From the NCBI RefSeq assembly GCF_900091455.1, contig NZ_LT607412.1:4154001-4218000 (forward strand): a DNA stretch of 64,000 nt. The letters are read 5' to 3'. Position 1 is the first letter of the stretch, and each line of letters opens with the position of its first letter. This DNA is from Micromonospora coriariae. GTDB lineage: Bacteria; Actinomycetota; Actinomycetes; Mycobacteriales; Micromonosporaceae. The position numbers and the translations under genes were made by a program. Below the pieces are notes generated by a model. It ran no database searches. It worked only from the letters and a program-made list of their open reading frames with translations, and had not been told where the DNA came from. Positions 1-7,971 of the stretch are shown here, one piece after another.

Positions 1-362
1 GGCACACCATGCTGCTCTACGCGCTGTCCGGCCTCTGCTGCGGCATCGCGGCCATCATGCTCACCTCCCAGGCCACCTCGGCCCAGGCGGCGATGGCCAA
101 CCTCTACGAGTTGGACGCGATCGCCGCCGCGATCATCGGCGGGACGCTGCTCAGCGGCGGCCGGGGCACGGTCGTCGGCTCGCTGCTCGGTGTGATCATC
201 TTCGCCACGATCACGAATCTCTTCGCCATCAACGGCCTCTCCATCGAGGCACAGAACATGGTCAAGGGCGGCATCATCGTCGTCGCCGTCCTGGTCCAGC
301 AGTTCCAGTTCAAGTCCTTCACTCGGCTCCTCGCGCGGAACAGGCTCACCACCACAACCTGA
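1..362 (+). CDS. Sugar ABC transporter permease, C-terminal part (RbsC family)
   Basis: The reading frame is already open at the window edge (codons from base 3), so this is the 3' end of a longer gene. The visible part has hydrophobic segments and the stretch LDAIAAAIIGGTLLSGGRGT, typical of the conserved cytoplasmic loop near the end of RbsC/AraH-type monosaccharide permeases (BPD_transp_2 family). These proteins form the membrane channel of class-2 monosaccharide importers and contact the ATPase. The next gene encodes a periplasmic-type binding protein of the same importer class, which supports the call. The ATPase gene is presumably upstream, outside the window. The substrate cannot be read from this fragment; ribose, allose, inositol or xylose are all possible. 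Confidence 0.85.
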   Translation, partial: HTMLLYALSGLCCGIAAIMLTSQATSAQAAMANLYELDAIAAAIIGGTLLSGGRGTVVGSLLGVIIFATITNLFAINGLSIEAQNMVKGGIIVVAVLVQQFQFKSFTRLLARNRLTTTT

Positions 363-458
363 CGCACCGCACGTTGTTCGCTGGCCACGTCGAGACCTTC
401 GACAGTGGCCGGACCTCGCACACCCTCAACAACTCCATTCCGTTCCCAGGAGGTCGTC

Positions 459-1511
459 ATGACCCAGCACAGTCGCGACCTGTCGCGCCGTCGGTTGCTT
501 TTCGGTGGTGCCGCCGTCGGCGCCGCCACCCTGCTCACCGCCTGCACCAGTAACGAGACCCCGGCGGCCAGCACGCAGACCAAGGCCGCCGGCGACGGCG
601 CCGGCAACAACGCCCCGGGCAGGAAGGTCGTCATCGGCTTCTCCGCCCCCGCCGCCGACCACGGCTGGATGGGCGCGATCCACGCCAACGCCAAGGCGCA
701 GGCTGCCGCCTACTCCGACGTCGAGCTCAAGGAGGTCGACGGCGGGGCGAACTCGGAGGCGCAGCGCTCCACGCTCGGCACCTTGATCGCCCAGAAGCCG
801 GACATCATCGTGGTGCTGCCGCACGACGGCAAGGAGGTCAACGCGGTCGCCCTCCAGGCGATGCAGGCGGGCATCCCGATCGTCAACCTGGACCGGGTCT
901 TCCCCGACGCGCTGGCCTCACGGCTGGTCATCAAGGGCGACAACTACGGCATGGGCGTGTCCGCCGGGCACTTCATCGGCAAGCAGCTCAAGGACAAGGG
1001 CGTCGCCAACCCGGTCATCGGTGAGATCGCCGGCCTGGAGATCCCGCTGACGGTCGAGCGCAGCGCGGGCTTCGCGGCGGCCCTGGCCACCTACGGCTTC
1101 AAGGTGTCCAACCGCCGTTCGGCCGAGTTCACCTCGGACAGCGGCCAGCGTGAGGCGGCCCAGCTGCTCCAGGCGCTGCCGAAGATCGACGCGATCTGGA
1201 ACCACGACGACGACCAGGGCATCGGCGTGCTCGCCGCCATCAAGCAGGCCAACCGCTCCGAGTTCTTCATGGTCGGCGGCGCGGGCTCGAAGCTCGCGAT
1301 CGAGGCGATCAAGGCCGACAACAGCGTGCTCAAGGCGACGGTCACCTACAACCCGTCGATGGCCTCGTCGGCGATCTCGCTGGCCCGGCTCATCGCGCAG
1401 GGCCGGGGCCTGGGTGACCTCACCGAGCTGCAGGTGCCCAAGGAAGTGACCCTCGCCTCGGAGACGATCACCAAGGAGAACGCGAGCAGCTACGAGAAGC
1501 TCGGGTTCTGA
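459..1511 (+). CDS. Sugar ABC transporter substrate-binding lipoprotein
   Basis: A 350-residue protein of the Peripla_BP_4 (RbsB-like) family that would capture a sugar or cyclitol outside the membrane and deliver it to the permease encoded upstream. The chosen ATG follows an AGGAGG ribosome-binding site 8 bases away; an upstream in-frame start at 405 has none. The N-terminus carries a twin-arginine motif (SRRRLLFGG) and a lipobox LTAC, so it is probably Tat-exported and lipid-anchored. Two-lobe binding-protein features include IGFSAPAADHGWMGAI near the start and the INHD-like segment WNHDDDQG that often lines the sugar site. It is 97 bases from the permease gene, consistent with one operon. 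The ligand is not determined by sequence alone. Confidence 0.88.
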   Translation: MTQHSRDLSRRRLLFGGAAVGAATLLTACTSNETPAASTQTKAAGDGAGNNAPGRKVVIGFSAPAADHGWMGAIHANAKAQAAAYSDVELKEVDGGANSEAQRSTLGTLIAQKPDIIVVLPHDGKEVNAVALQAMQAGIPIVNLDRVFPDALASRLVIKGDNYGMGVSAGHFIGKQLKDKGVANPVIGEIAGLEIPLTVERSAGFAAALATYGFKVSNRRSAEFTSDSGQREAAQLLQALPKIDAIWNHDDDQGIGVLAAIKQANRSEFFMVGGAGSKLAIEAIKADNSVLKATVTYNPSMASSAISLARLIAQGRGLGDLTELQVPKEVTLASETITKENASSYEKLGF

Positions 1512-1531
1512 CACACGGGGGGAGACCCACC

Positions 1532-2758
1532 TTGTCCACGACAGACAAAGAACTGCGGGTCGGCATGGTCGGCTACGCGTTCATGGGCGCCGCGCACTCG
1601 CAGGCGTGGCGCACCGTGAACCGCGTGTACGACCTGCCGGCGCGGGCCCGGATGGCGCTGATCTGCGGCCGGGACACCGGAAAGGTGGCGGACGCCGCCG
1701 ACCGGCTCGGTTGGGACGCGTACACCACGGACTGGCGTGACCTGATCAGCCGGGACGACATCGACGTGGTCGACGTCTGCACCCCGGGCGACAGCCACGC
1801 CGAGATCGCCCTCGCCGCGTTGGCCGCCGGCAAGCACGTGCTGTGCGAGAAGCCGTTGGCCAACACGGTGGCCGAGGCGCGGGCGATGACCGCCGCGGCG
1901 GACACCGCCCGGGCAGCCGGGGTGCGGTCGATGTGCGGGTTCAACTACCGCCGGGTCCCCGCGGTCACGATGATGCGTCAGCTCGTCGCCGACGGACGAC
2001 TCGGAGTGATTCGACACGTCCGAGCGACGTACCTGCAGGACTGGATCGTGGACCCGCAGTTCCCGCTGGTGTGGCGGTTGCAGAAGGACAGGGCGGGCTC
2101 CGGCGCGCTCGGCGACATCGGCGCGCACATCATCGACCTGACCCAGTTCGTCACCGGCCAACGGATCACCGGCGTCAGCGCGGTCACCGAGACCTTCGTC
2201 AAGGAACGGCCGTTGCCGGCCGGGTCCAGCGGTTTGGCGGCCTCGGTGGACGGCAGTGGGTCGGCCGACGGCAACGCTGCGGTCACCGGTCCGGTCACCG
2301 TCGACGACGCCGCGGTCTTCGTGGCCCGGCTCGACGGTGGCGCGCTGGCCACGTACGAGGCGAGCCGGTTCGCCACCGGCCGCAAGAACGCCCTGCGCGT
2401 CGAGATCAACGGCTCGCTGGGCAGCGTGGTCTTCGACCTGGAACGCCTCAACGAGCTGGAGTTCTACGACGCCACCCGGCCCAGCGTGGAACAGGGTTTC
2501 AGCCGCATCCTGGTGACCGAGGGGGAGCACCCATACATGTCGGCGTGGTGGCCGCCCGGCCACATCATCGGCTACGAGCACTCCTTCACCCACCAGATGC
2601 GCGACTTCATCGAGGCGGTCGCCACCGGCGTCGACCCGGCTCCCTCCTTCGCCGACGCGTTGCAGGTCCAGCTCGTGCTGGACGCGGTGACCCGTTCGGC
2701 GGAGATCGGCTCCTCCTGGACCGAGGTGCAACCGGCGCTGGCCGCGGTGGCCGTCTGA
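1532..2758 (+). CDS. Gfo/Idh/MocA family NAD(P)-dependent oxidoreductase
   Basis: A 408-residue dehydrogenase with an N-terminal Rossmann fold (VGMVGYAFMGAAHS, a relaxed GxGxxG loop) and the family signature CEKPLA near residue 109, containing the catalytic lysine. The family interconverts hydroxyl and keto groups on sugars and cyclitols using NAD(P). The start is TTG, 15 bases or so after a GGGGGGAG Shine-Dalgarno; the downstream ATG at 1565 would remove the first beta strand, so TTG is preferred. It sits 20 bases after the sugar-binding protein, so it probably oxidises the imported substrate or a product. ThuB, inositol dehydrogenase (IolG) and 3-keto-sugar enzymes are all members, and the exact activity is not decidable here. 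Confidence 0.85.
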   Translation: MSTTDKELRVGMVGYAFMGAAHSQAWRTVNRVYDLPARARMALICGRDTGKVADAADRLGWDAYTTDWRDLISRDDIDVVDVCTPGDSHAEIALAALAAGKHVLCEKPLANTVAEARAMTAAADTARAAGVRSMCGFNYRRVPAVTMMRQLVADGRLGVIRHVRATYLQDWIVDPQFPLVWRLQKDRAGSGALGDIGAHIIDLTQFVTGQRITGVSAVTETFVKERPLPAGSSGLAASVDGSGSADGNAAVTGPVTVDDAAVFVARLDGGALATYEASRFATGRKNALRVEINGSLGSVVFDLERLNELEFYDATRPSVEQGFSRILVTEGEHPYMSAWWPPGHIIGYEHSFTHQMRDFIEAVATGVDPAPSFADALQVQLVLDAVTRSAEIGSSWTEVQPALAAVAV

Positions 2759-2778
2759 CCTCTGACCTCTGACCATCT

Positions 2779-2806
2779 GCGATGGTGGTGTTCGCGCCGC
2801 CATCGC
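2779..2806 (+). terminator. Hairpin after the sugar importer operon
   Basis: An inverted repeat with 10-bp arms and one mismatch (GCGATGGTGG / CCGCCATCGC) and an 8-base loop lies 20 bases after the stop codon of the oxidoreductase gene. There is no T-tract, which is usual for high-GC actinomycetes. It is preceded by a short triplicated TCTGACC repeat at 2756-2773. Confidence 0.5.
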
Positions 2807-3321
2807 CCGACCGGCTTTCCGGAGTCGACCGGCGAGGGACCGGCCGCGGTTTGCGCCCCGCGGCCGGGACAGGTCGGCACCGGAGGGCGTGCAGCCGGGC
2901 CGTACGGCCCGGTGGCGCACGAGCAGGACGGTCGTCCGGTGCGACCGGACCGGGATTCCCCGGCCGCACCGGAGGACCGCCACCACCCCCGGCGATCCGG
3001 AGGACCTGATGGCACCGCCCGCCGCTGCCCCCACCCGTACCGCTTCCGTTCGCCGACGTCCGGCGGGCCGCACATTGGTCGACGATCCGGTGGGCACGGC
3101 GGCCTGAGACGTCCGGTCGGGGCATGCCAACGCCCCGGTCGGCTGGACGCGGGGGAGGCAGGGTCGAGACGCCGACCGACCCTGCCTACCAGCCCCGTCT
3201 GCCCGCACCCGTGCCGGGAGCCGGTCCGGCGTCGTCGCCGCCGACGCCGACGTCGGGTTCCGGTGCCATCCCGGTGCGGGGCGGGCGGGCGGGGCCGATC
3301 CACCCAGGGCGTATCTTTCCG
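2807..3321. other. Gene-poor gap, no gene supported
   Basis: About 515 bases of very GC-rich sequence separate the importer operon from the ebo-like operon. Open frames occur on both strands, but they are Arg/Pro/Gly-rich, lack ribosome-binding sites and resemble no protein family I recognise. The right end (3310-3352) becomes abruptly AT-rich, which marks the promoter/operator region of the next operon. I see no RNA gene. Confidence 0.6.
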
Positions 3322-3341
3322 AGGAATATTCTGATATTCCT
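3322..3341 (+). promoter_or_regulatory. Perfect inverted-repeat operator candidate of the ebo-like operon
   Basis: AGGAATAT-TCTG-ATATTCCT has perfect 8-bp arms around a 4-base spacer, in an AT-rich island (3311-3352) within roughly 72% GC DNA. It lies 46 bases upstream of the first gene of the operon. The symmetry and spacing fit the binding site of a dimeric repressor or activator. The following segment TATATTTAG could supply a -10 element. The regulator is not identified in the window. Confidence 0.6.
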
Positions 3342-3386
3342 ATATTTAGTTACACCGACGGTTCCTCCTGAACGGGAAGGAGCACC

Positions 3387-4553
3387 ATGCGAACGGGTGT
3401 CTGGTTGGTGGGGGCGCGCGGTTCCGTCGCGACCACCAGCATCGTCGGAGGGCTCGCGCTGCGGGCCGGCCTGGCCGGGCCGACCGGCTGCGTCACCGAG
3501 CTGCCGGAGCTGCGCGGTCCAGCCCTGCCGTCCTTCGCCGATCTGGTCTTCGGCGGGCACGACCTGGCCACCACCCCGCTGTGCAAGCGGGCCGAGGCAC
3601 TGGCCGACAGCGGTGTCATCCCCGGTCGGCTGGTCGCCGCGCTCCCGGACGAGCTGGCCGCCGTCGAGCAGGAGCTGCGTCCCGCGCCGGTCGGCGCCAC
3701 CCAGGCCGACCGGGCCGCCGCCGTGGTGAGCGACCTCACCGCCTTCCGCGAGCGGCACGCGCTGGACCGGGTGGTGGTCGTCAACGTCTCGGCCACCGAA
3801 CCGGCCCCCGCACCGCATCCCGGGCACGCCGATCCGGAGGCGCTGCGCGCCGCTCTCACCGGCCCCGACGAGGTGCTGCCGTCCAGCTCCCTGTACGCGT
3901 ACGCGGCGCTGCTGGCCGGCTGCCCGTACGTCGACTTCACCCCGTCCACCGGGCTGCGGCTGCCGGCGCTGACCGCGCTGGCCGAGCAGGCCCGGCTGCC
4001 GTACGCCGGGCACGACGGCAAGACCGGGGAGACGCTTGTCAAGTCGGTGCTCGCGCCGATGTTCGCGATGCGGAACCTGGCCGTGCGCTCCTGGTCCGGG
4101 GTCAACCTGCTCGGCGGCGGCGACGGCGCCACCCTCGCCGACCCGGCCGCCAACGCGGCCAAGGTGCGGAGCAAGCAGCGGGTGCTCGGCGAGACGCTGG
4201 GCTACCTGCCCCAGGGCGGCTCGCGGATCGAGTACGTCGAGGACCTGGGCGACTTCAAGACCGCCTGGGATCTGATCACCTTCGCCGGCTTCCTCGGCAC
4301 CGGCATGCGGATGGAGTTCACCTGGCACGGCTGCGACTCCGCGCTGGCCGCGCCGCTGGTGCTCGACCTGGCCCGGCTCACCGCCGCCGCGCACGCCGCC
4401 GGGCACGTCGGGCCGCTGTCCGAGCTGGGCTTCTTCTTCAAGGATCCGCTCGGCACACCGACCCACTCGCTGGCCGAGCAGTGGGCCCGGCTGGTCGACT
4501 TCACCCGCGAGTTGCACGCCGGCCGGGACGGTGCCGATGACCACGCTGGCTGA
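3387..4553 (+). CDS. myo-Inositol-1-phosphate synthase family protein, first gene of the ebo-like operon
   Basis: A 388-residue protein of the inositol-3-phosphate synthase family, which cyclises glucose-6-phosphate with bound NAD. Family marks are the N-terminal dinucleotide loop GARGSVATTSIVGG, the segment GHDGKTGETLVKSVLAPMF (conserved catalytic lysines) and NLLGGGDG. Length fits the short actinobacterial form. The ATG has a good GGAAGGAG site. The next gene starts 17 bases before its stop. In S. coelicolor I recall SCO3243 (inositol-phosphate synthase-like) beside SCO3242 (prenyltransferase), the same pairing. In classical ebo clusters the sugar-phosphate cyclase is EboD, a dehydroquinate-synthase relative; here this unrelated cyclase occupies that role in the gene set. 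It need not be the cell's housekeeping ino1. Confidence 0.85.
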   Translation: MRTGVWLVGARGSVATTSIVGGLALRAGLAGPTGCVTELPELRGPALPSFADLVFGGHDLATTPLCKRAEALADSGVIPGRLVAALPDELAAVEQELRPAPVGATQADRAAAVVSDLTAFRERHALDRVVVVNVSATEPAPAPHPGHADPEALRAALTGPDEVLPSSSLYAYAALLAGCPYVDFTPSTGLRLPALTALAEQARLPYAGHDGKTGETLVKSVLAPMFAMRNLAVRSWSGVNLLGGGDGATLADPAANAAKVRSKQRVLGETLGYLPQGGSRIEYVEDLGDFKTAWDLITFAGFLGTGMRMEFTWHGCDSALAAPLVLDLARLTAAAHAAGHVGPLSELGFFFKDPLGTPTHSLAEQWARLVDFTRELHAGRDGADDHAG

Positions 4554-5406
4554 CCTCGCCGAACTGGTCCGGGCGCCGGCCGCGCTCTCGGTCCCCGGCG
4601 ACGTGGTCGCCGGCGCGGCGGCGGCCGGCGCGCTGAACCGGCGTACCCCCGCCCTGGCCGGCGCCTCGGTGCTGCTCTACTGGGCCGGCATGGCCGCCAA
4701 CGATTGGGCCGACCGGCGGTTGGACGCCGTCGAACGGCCCGAGCGACCCATCCCCAGCGGTCGGGTCGCCCCGGCCGCCGCGGTCGGTCTCGCGGCCGGC
4801 CTCACCGCCGCCGGCCTCGGCCTGGCCGCCGCCGTGGGCGGTCGCCGTGCCGCGGCGCTCGCCGTGCCGCTGGCGGCCAGCATCTGGGGGTACGACCTGT
4901 TGGCCAAGAACACCGCCGCCGGGCCCGCCGTGATGGCCGCCTGTCGAGGGCTGGACGTGCTGCTCGGCGCGTCCGGCGGTCGGCTGACCCGGGCGCTGCC
5001 GGCGGCGGCGACCGTCGCCGCGCACACCTGGACGGTCACCGCGCTGTCCCGCCGCGAGGTCACCGGCGCCGACGCCGCCCTGCCGCTGCGCACGTTGGCC
5101 GGCACCGCCCTGGTCGCCGCCAGCGCCGCCGCACCCGACGGCCGGGCCCGATCGGTCGGCATCGTCGCCGCGCTGCCCGCGATACTGTCCGGCTGGTACG
5201 CCGCCCGCTACGGCGCGGCCCAGGCCCAGGTGGTCCGGGACCCGTCAGCCGGGCGGGTACGCGCCGCGGTCGGCGCCGGCATCACCGGACTGCCCGCCCT
5301 GCAGGGAGCGCTCACCGCGCGCGGCGGAGCCGGCCTGCTCGGGCTGGCCGTCGCCGCGGCGGCACCGCTGGGCCGGCGGCTGGCTCGGAAGGTCTCCCCG
5401 ACATGA
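4537..5406 (+). CDS. eboC: UbiA-type prenyltransferase (SCO3242 family, EboC-like)
   Basis: A 289-residue membrane protein of the UbiA superfamily, which moves a polyprenyl chain from its diphosphate to a polar acceptor. The first Asp-rich motif is visible as NDWADRRLDAVERPERPIP (NDxxDxxxD plus the ERP.RP.PSGR signature). The second is weak (GYDLLAKN) where many members have D-rich sequence. Multiple Ala/Leu-rich hydrophobic helices follow. I chose the ATG at 4537 rather than GTG at 4531; it overlaps the preceding gene by 17 bases, suggesting coupling. The cyclitol phosphate made by the preceding enzyme is a sensible acceptor and the prenyl synthase at the operon's end a sensible donor source. 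That is inference from context. Confidence 0.85.
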   Translation: MTTLADLAELVRAPAALSVPGDVVAGAAAAGALNRRTPALAGASVLLYWAGMAANDWADRRLDAVERPERPIPSGRVAPAAAVGLAAGLTAAGLGLAAAVGGRRAAALAVPLAASIWGYDLLAKNTAAGPAVMAACRGLDVLLGASGGRLTRALPAAATVAAHTWTVTALSRREVTGADAALPLRTLAGTALVAASAAAPDGRARSVGIVAALPAILSGWYAARYGAAQAQVVRDPSAGRVRAAVGAGITGLPALQGALTARGGAGLLGLAVAAAAPLGRRLARKVSPT

Positions 5407-6422
5407 CCGCCCCCCAGCCGCGCACCGCACCGCCGGCCGCCGACGCACGGACGCTGCGCCTCGGGTACGGCACAAACGGCTTCGCCAACCACCGGCTCGA
5501 CGACGCGCTCGCCGTCCTCGCCGACCTCGGCTACGTCGGTGTGGCGCTGACGCTCGACCACGACCACCTCGACCCGTTCGCTCCCGGTCTCACCCGCCGG
5601 GTCGCGGCGGTGGGCCGGCGACTGAGCGCGCTGGGCCTCTCGGTGGTGATCGAGACCGGAGCCCGCTACCTGCTCGACCCGTGGCACAAGCACGCACCGA
5701 CGCTGCTGCACGACGACCCGACCCGGCGGGTCGAGTTCCTGCGCCGGGCCGTCCGGGTCGGTGCCGACCTGGGTGCGGAGGCGGTCTCCTTCTGGGCCGG
5801 CGTCCGGCCCGACGCGGTGCCGGCGCAGACCGCCTGGGACCGGTTGGTGGCCGGCTGCGCCACAGTGGTCGACGCCGCCGACGCGGCCGGTGTCACCCTC
5901 GGCTTCGAACCGGAGCCGGGGATGCTGGTCGAGGACATCGCCGGCTGGCGTCGGTTGCGCGCGGCGCTCGGTGAGCCGCGCCGCTTCGGCATCACGCTCG
6001 ACATCGGGCACTGCCGCTGCCTGGAGCCGTGGCCGGTGCCGCAGTGCGTCGCCGAGGTGGCCGGGCACCTGGTCAACGTGCAGATCGACGACATGCGCCG
6101 GGGCGTGCACGAGCACCTGGAGTTCGGTGCCGGCGAGATCGACTTCCCGCCGGTGCTGGCGGCCCTGGCGCAGGCCGGCTACCGCGGGTTGGTCGCCGTC
6201 GAGCTGCCCCGGGACTCGCACGCCGCGCCCGCCGTGGCCGCCCGGTCGATCGAGTTCCTGCGCGCCGCCGCCGCGACGGCGGCGGCCCGGAGCACCACCG
6301 CGATCACGACGGCGACTGGCCGGCGTAGCGAGGACGAGGTGCCCGCGGGCGCCCTTTGCTCTGCTTCAACGGACGCGACAGCGGCCGTCCGATATCCGGA
6401 CAGTGGCCGTCGCGTGGAGTGA
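5403..6422 (+). CDS. Sugar phosphate isomerase/epimerase (AP endonuclease-2-like TIM barrel)
   Basis: A 339-residue xylose-isomerase-like TIM barrel. Metal-ligand-type segments appear in the usual order: FEPEPGMLVED, TLDIGHCRCLE, NVQIDDM and VAVELPRDSH. The ATG overlaps the previous stop (ATGA). The barrel ends near residue 285. The last ~45 residues, low-complexity and Ala/Thr-rich then unlike any fold, are encoded partly by the large inverted repeat at 6347-6441, and the stop codon lies inside its right arm. I infer that the repeat landed at the 3' end and supplied a new tail and stop. The reaction is unknown; the family includes epimerases and isomerases of phosphorylated or keto sugars. 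Confidence 0.8.
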   Translation: MTAPQPRTAPPAADARTLRLGYGTNGFANHRLDDALAVLADLGYVGVALTLDHDHLDPFAPGLTRRVAAVGRRLSALGLSVVIETGARYLLDPWHKHAPTLLHDDPTRRVEFLRRAVRVGADLGAEAVSFWAGVRPDAVPAQTAWDRLVAGCATVVDAADAAGVTLGFEPEPGMLVEDIAGWRRLRAALGEPRRFGITLDIGHCRCLEPWPVPQCVAEVAGHLVNVQIDDMRRGVHEHLEFGAGEIDFPPVLAALAQAGYRGLVAVELPRDSHAAPAVAARSIEFLRAAAATAAARSTTAITTATGRRSEDEVPAGALCSASTDATAAVRYPDSGRRVE

Positions 6423-6441
6423 AGCAGAGCAGTGGGCGCCC
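6347..6441. repeat. Long compound inverted repeat inside the ebo-like operon
   Basis: The outer arms are GGGCGCCC (6347-6354 and 6434-6441), then TGCTCTGCTTCA (6357-6368) pairing with TGAAGCAGAGCA (6420-6431). Nested inside are ACGCGAC (6373-6379) with GTCGCGT (6409-6415), and GTCCG (6387-6391) with CGGAC (6397-6401). The whole could fold into one interrupted hairpin of about 95 bases. It has the look of a dispersed REP-type palindrome. It spans the end of the isomerase gene and stops 37 bases before eboA. Confidence 0.75.
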
Positions 6442-6478
6442 CTGGGGTGCCTCGCAGCAGCACGAGGGAGGAGACGGG

Positions 6479-7117
6479 ATGACACCGGATTCACTACGGG
6501 CCGCACTGCGGGGCGTACCTGATCCCGACTGGCTGGACACGGCGCTGCGCCGGGTCGAGGCCGAGCCCGGCGCGATCACCCGGCTCTTCCCGGCCGCCGG
6601 CCGGCGCTGCGGCCGGGCCGCACTGCCCGACGCACCCGGCTGGACGGCCGACGACGCCGCCCGGGTGCTGTTGCTCACCGCCCTGCCCGCTGACCACGCC
6701 CAGCTCGCCGACACGCTCTACCGGCACGGCGACGCGGCCGAGCGGCGGGCGGTCCTGCGTGCCCTGCCGCTGCTGCCGATCGGGGCCGTCGGGGTGCCGC
6801 TGCTGCACGACGCGATCCGGACCAACGACACCCGGCTGGTCGCCGCCGCTCTCGGCCCGTACGCGCGGCATCTCGACCCGGCGGCCTGGCGGCAGGCGGT
6901 GCTCAAGTGCGTGTTCTCCGGCGTGCCGCTGGCCGTGGTGGCCGACCTGGACGCCCGCGCCGACGGTGAGCTGGCCGCGATGCTGGCCGCGCTGGCCGCC
7001 GAACGGCACGCCGCCGGCCGGGAGTTGCCCGCCGACGCCACCGACCTGCTCGACCGGCTCACCGCGCACAGCGGAGGGACCGGCCCCGTCGACCGTCCCA
7101 CCCCCACGGAGGCGTGA
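6479..7117 (+). CDS. eboA: EboA domain-containing protein
   Basis: A 212-residue soluble, Ala/Leu-rich, probably all-helical protein. It matches what I know of the EboA family: a helical repeat region (ARVLLLTALP, RRAVLRALPLLP) and, in the second half, the segment TNDTRLVAAALGPYARHLD followed by WRQAVLKCVFSGVPL, which is the most characteristic stretch. EboA is essential for the cyanobacterial export pathway of scytonemin precursors, but its biochemical role is unknown. The ATG follows GGGAGGAGA at good spacing; an earlier in-frame ATG at 6356 falls in the inverted repeat and is rejected. Its stop overlaps the next ATG (TGATG). Confidence 0.88.
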   Translation: MTPDSLRAALRGVPDPDWLDTALRRVEAEPGAITRLFPAAGRRCGRAALPDAPGWTADDAARVLLLTALPADHAQLADTLYRHGDAAERRAVLRALPLLPIGAVGVPLLHDAIRTNDTRLVAAALGPYARHLDPAAWRQAVLKCVFSGVPLAVVADLDARADGELAAMLAALAAERHAAGRELPADATDLLDRLTAHSGGTGPVDRPTPTEA

Positions 7118-7971
7118 TGCGCATCTTCGACCCGCACATCCACATGACCTCACGCACCACTGACGACTACGAACGGATGGCCGCCGCCGGCGTCCGGGCG
7201 GTGGTGGAGCCGGCGTTCTGGCTGGGCCAGCCCCGCACCAGCGCCGCCTCGTTCGCCGACTACTTCGACTCCCTGATCGGCTGGGAGCCGTTCCGCGCCG
7301 GGCAGTTCGGGGTGCGGCACCACGCCACCGTGGCGCTGAACCCCAAGGAGGCGAACGATCCGCGCTGCCGGCCGGTGCTCGACCTGCTGCCGCGCTACCT
7401 GGACAAGGACGCGGTCGTCGCGGTCGGCGAGATCGGCTACGACTCGATGACCCCGGAGGAGGACGACGCGTTCGCCGCGCAGCTCGCGCTGGCCGTGGCG
7501 TACGACCTGCCGGCGCTGGTGCACACCCCGCACCGGGACAAGGCCCGGGGCGTCGAGCGCACCCTCGCCGTGGTCACCGAGTCCGGCATCGACCCGGGCC
7601 GGGTGGTGGTCGACCACCTGAACGAGGTGACCGTCAAGCTGGTCCGGGACACCGGCTGCTGGCTGGGGTTCTCCATCTATCCGGACACCAAGATGTCACC
7701 GCCACGCATGGTCGAGCTGCTGCGGGAGTACGGAACGGAACGGATGCTGGTCAACTCGGCCGCCGACTGGGGACGCTCGGACCCACTGCTGACCAGGGCC
7801 ACCGGCGAGGCGATGCTGCTGGCCGGGTTCACCGACGACGACGTCGACCGGGTGCTGTGGCGCAACCCGGTGCAGTTCTACGGGCAGTCCGGCCGGCTCG
7901 ACCTGACCGACCTGGGCGTGGCCGCCGTGGACCCGGGGACCGGCAACTCGATCCTGCGCGGCGGCAGCTGA
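7117..7971 (+). CDS. eboB: TatD-family metal-dependent hydrolase (EboB)
   Basis: A 284-residue amidohydrolase-fold protein. Metal-binding positions fit TatD: DPHIHM at residues 5-10 (HxH), VGEIGYD (bridging Glu), LVHTPH, VDHLNE, and NSAADWG near residue 210 carrying the last Asp. TatD proteins hydrolyse phosphodiester or other bonds; the EboB group acts in metabolite export clusters with no defined reaction. The ATG overlaps the eboA stop and its own stop overlaps the eboE ATG (TGATG), so all three are almost certainly translated together. GTG at 7114 is an alternative start. Confidence 0.9.
   Translation: MRIFDPHIHMTSRTTDDYERMAAAGVRAVVEPAFWLGQPRTSAASFADYFDSLIGWEPFRAGQFGVRHHATVALNPKEANDPRCRPVLDLLPRYLDKDAVVAVGEIGYDSMTPEEDDAFAAQLALAVAYDLPALVHTPHRDKARGVERTLAVVTESGIDPGRVVVDHLNEVTVKLVRDTGCWLGFSIYPDTKMSPPRMVELLREYGTERMLVNSAADWGRSDPLLTRATGEAMLLAGFTDDDVDRVLWRNPVQFYGQSGRLDLTDLGVAAVDPGTGNSILRGGS

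Noticed and set aside
2782..3009. Possible short plus-strand gene in the gap before the ebo-like operon
   Set aside because: Sequence is Arg/Pro/Gly-rich without structure, lacks a ribosome-binding site and overlaps equal frames on the other strand.
1490..3208. Long minus-strand open frame of 572 codons opposite the Gfo/Idh/MocA gene
   Set aside because: It is a GC-rich antisense shadow: Arg/Gly/Val-rich with no family resemblance, and the plus strand has a clear oxidoreductase with proper start.
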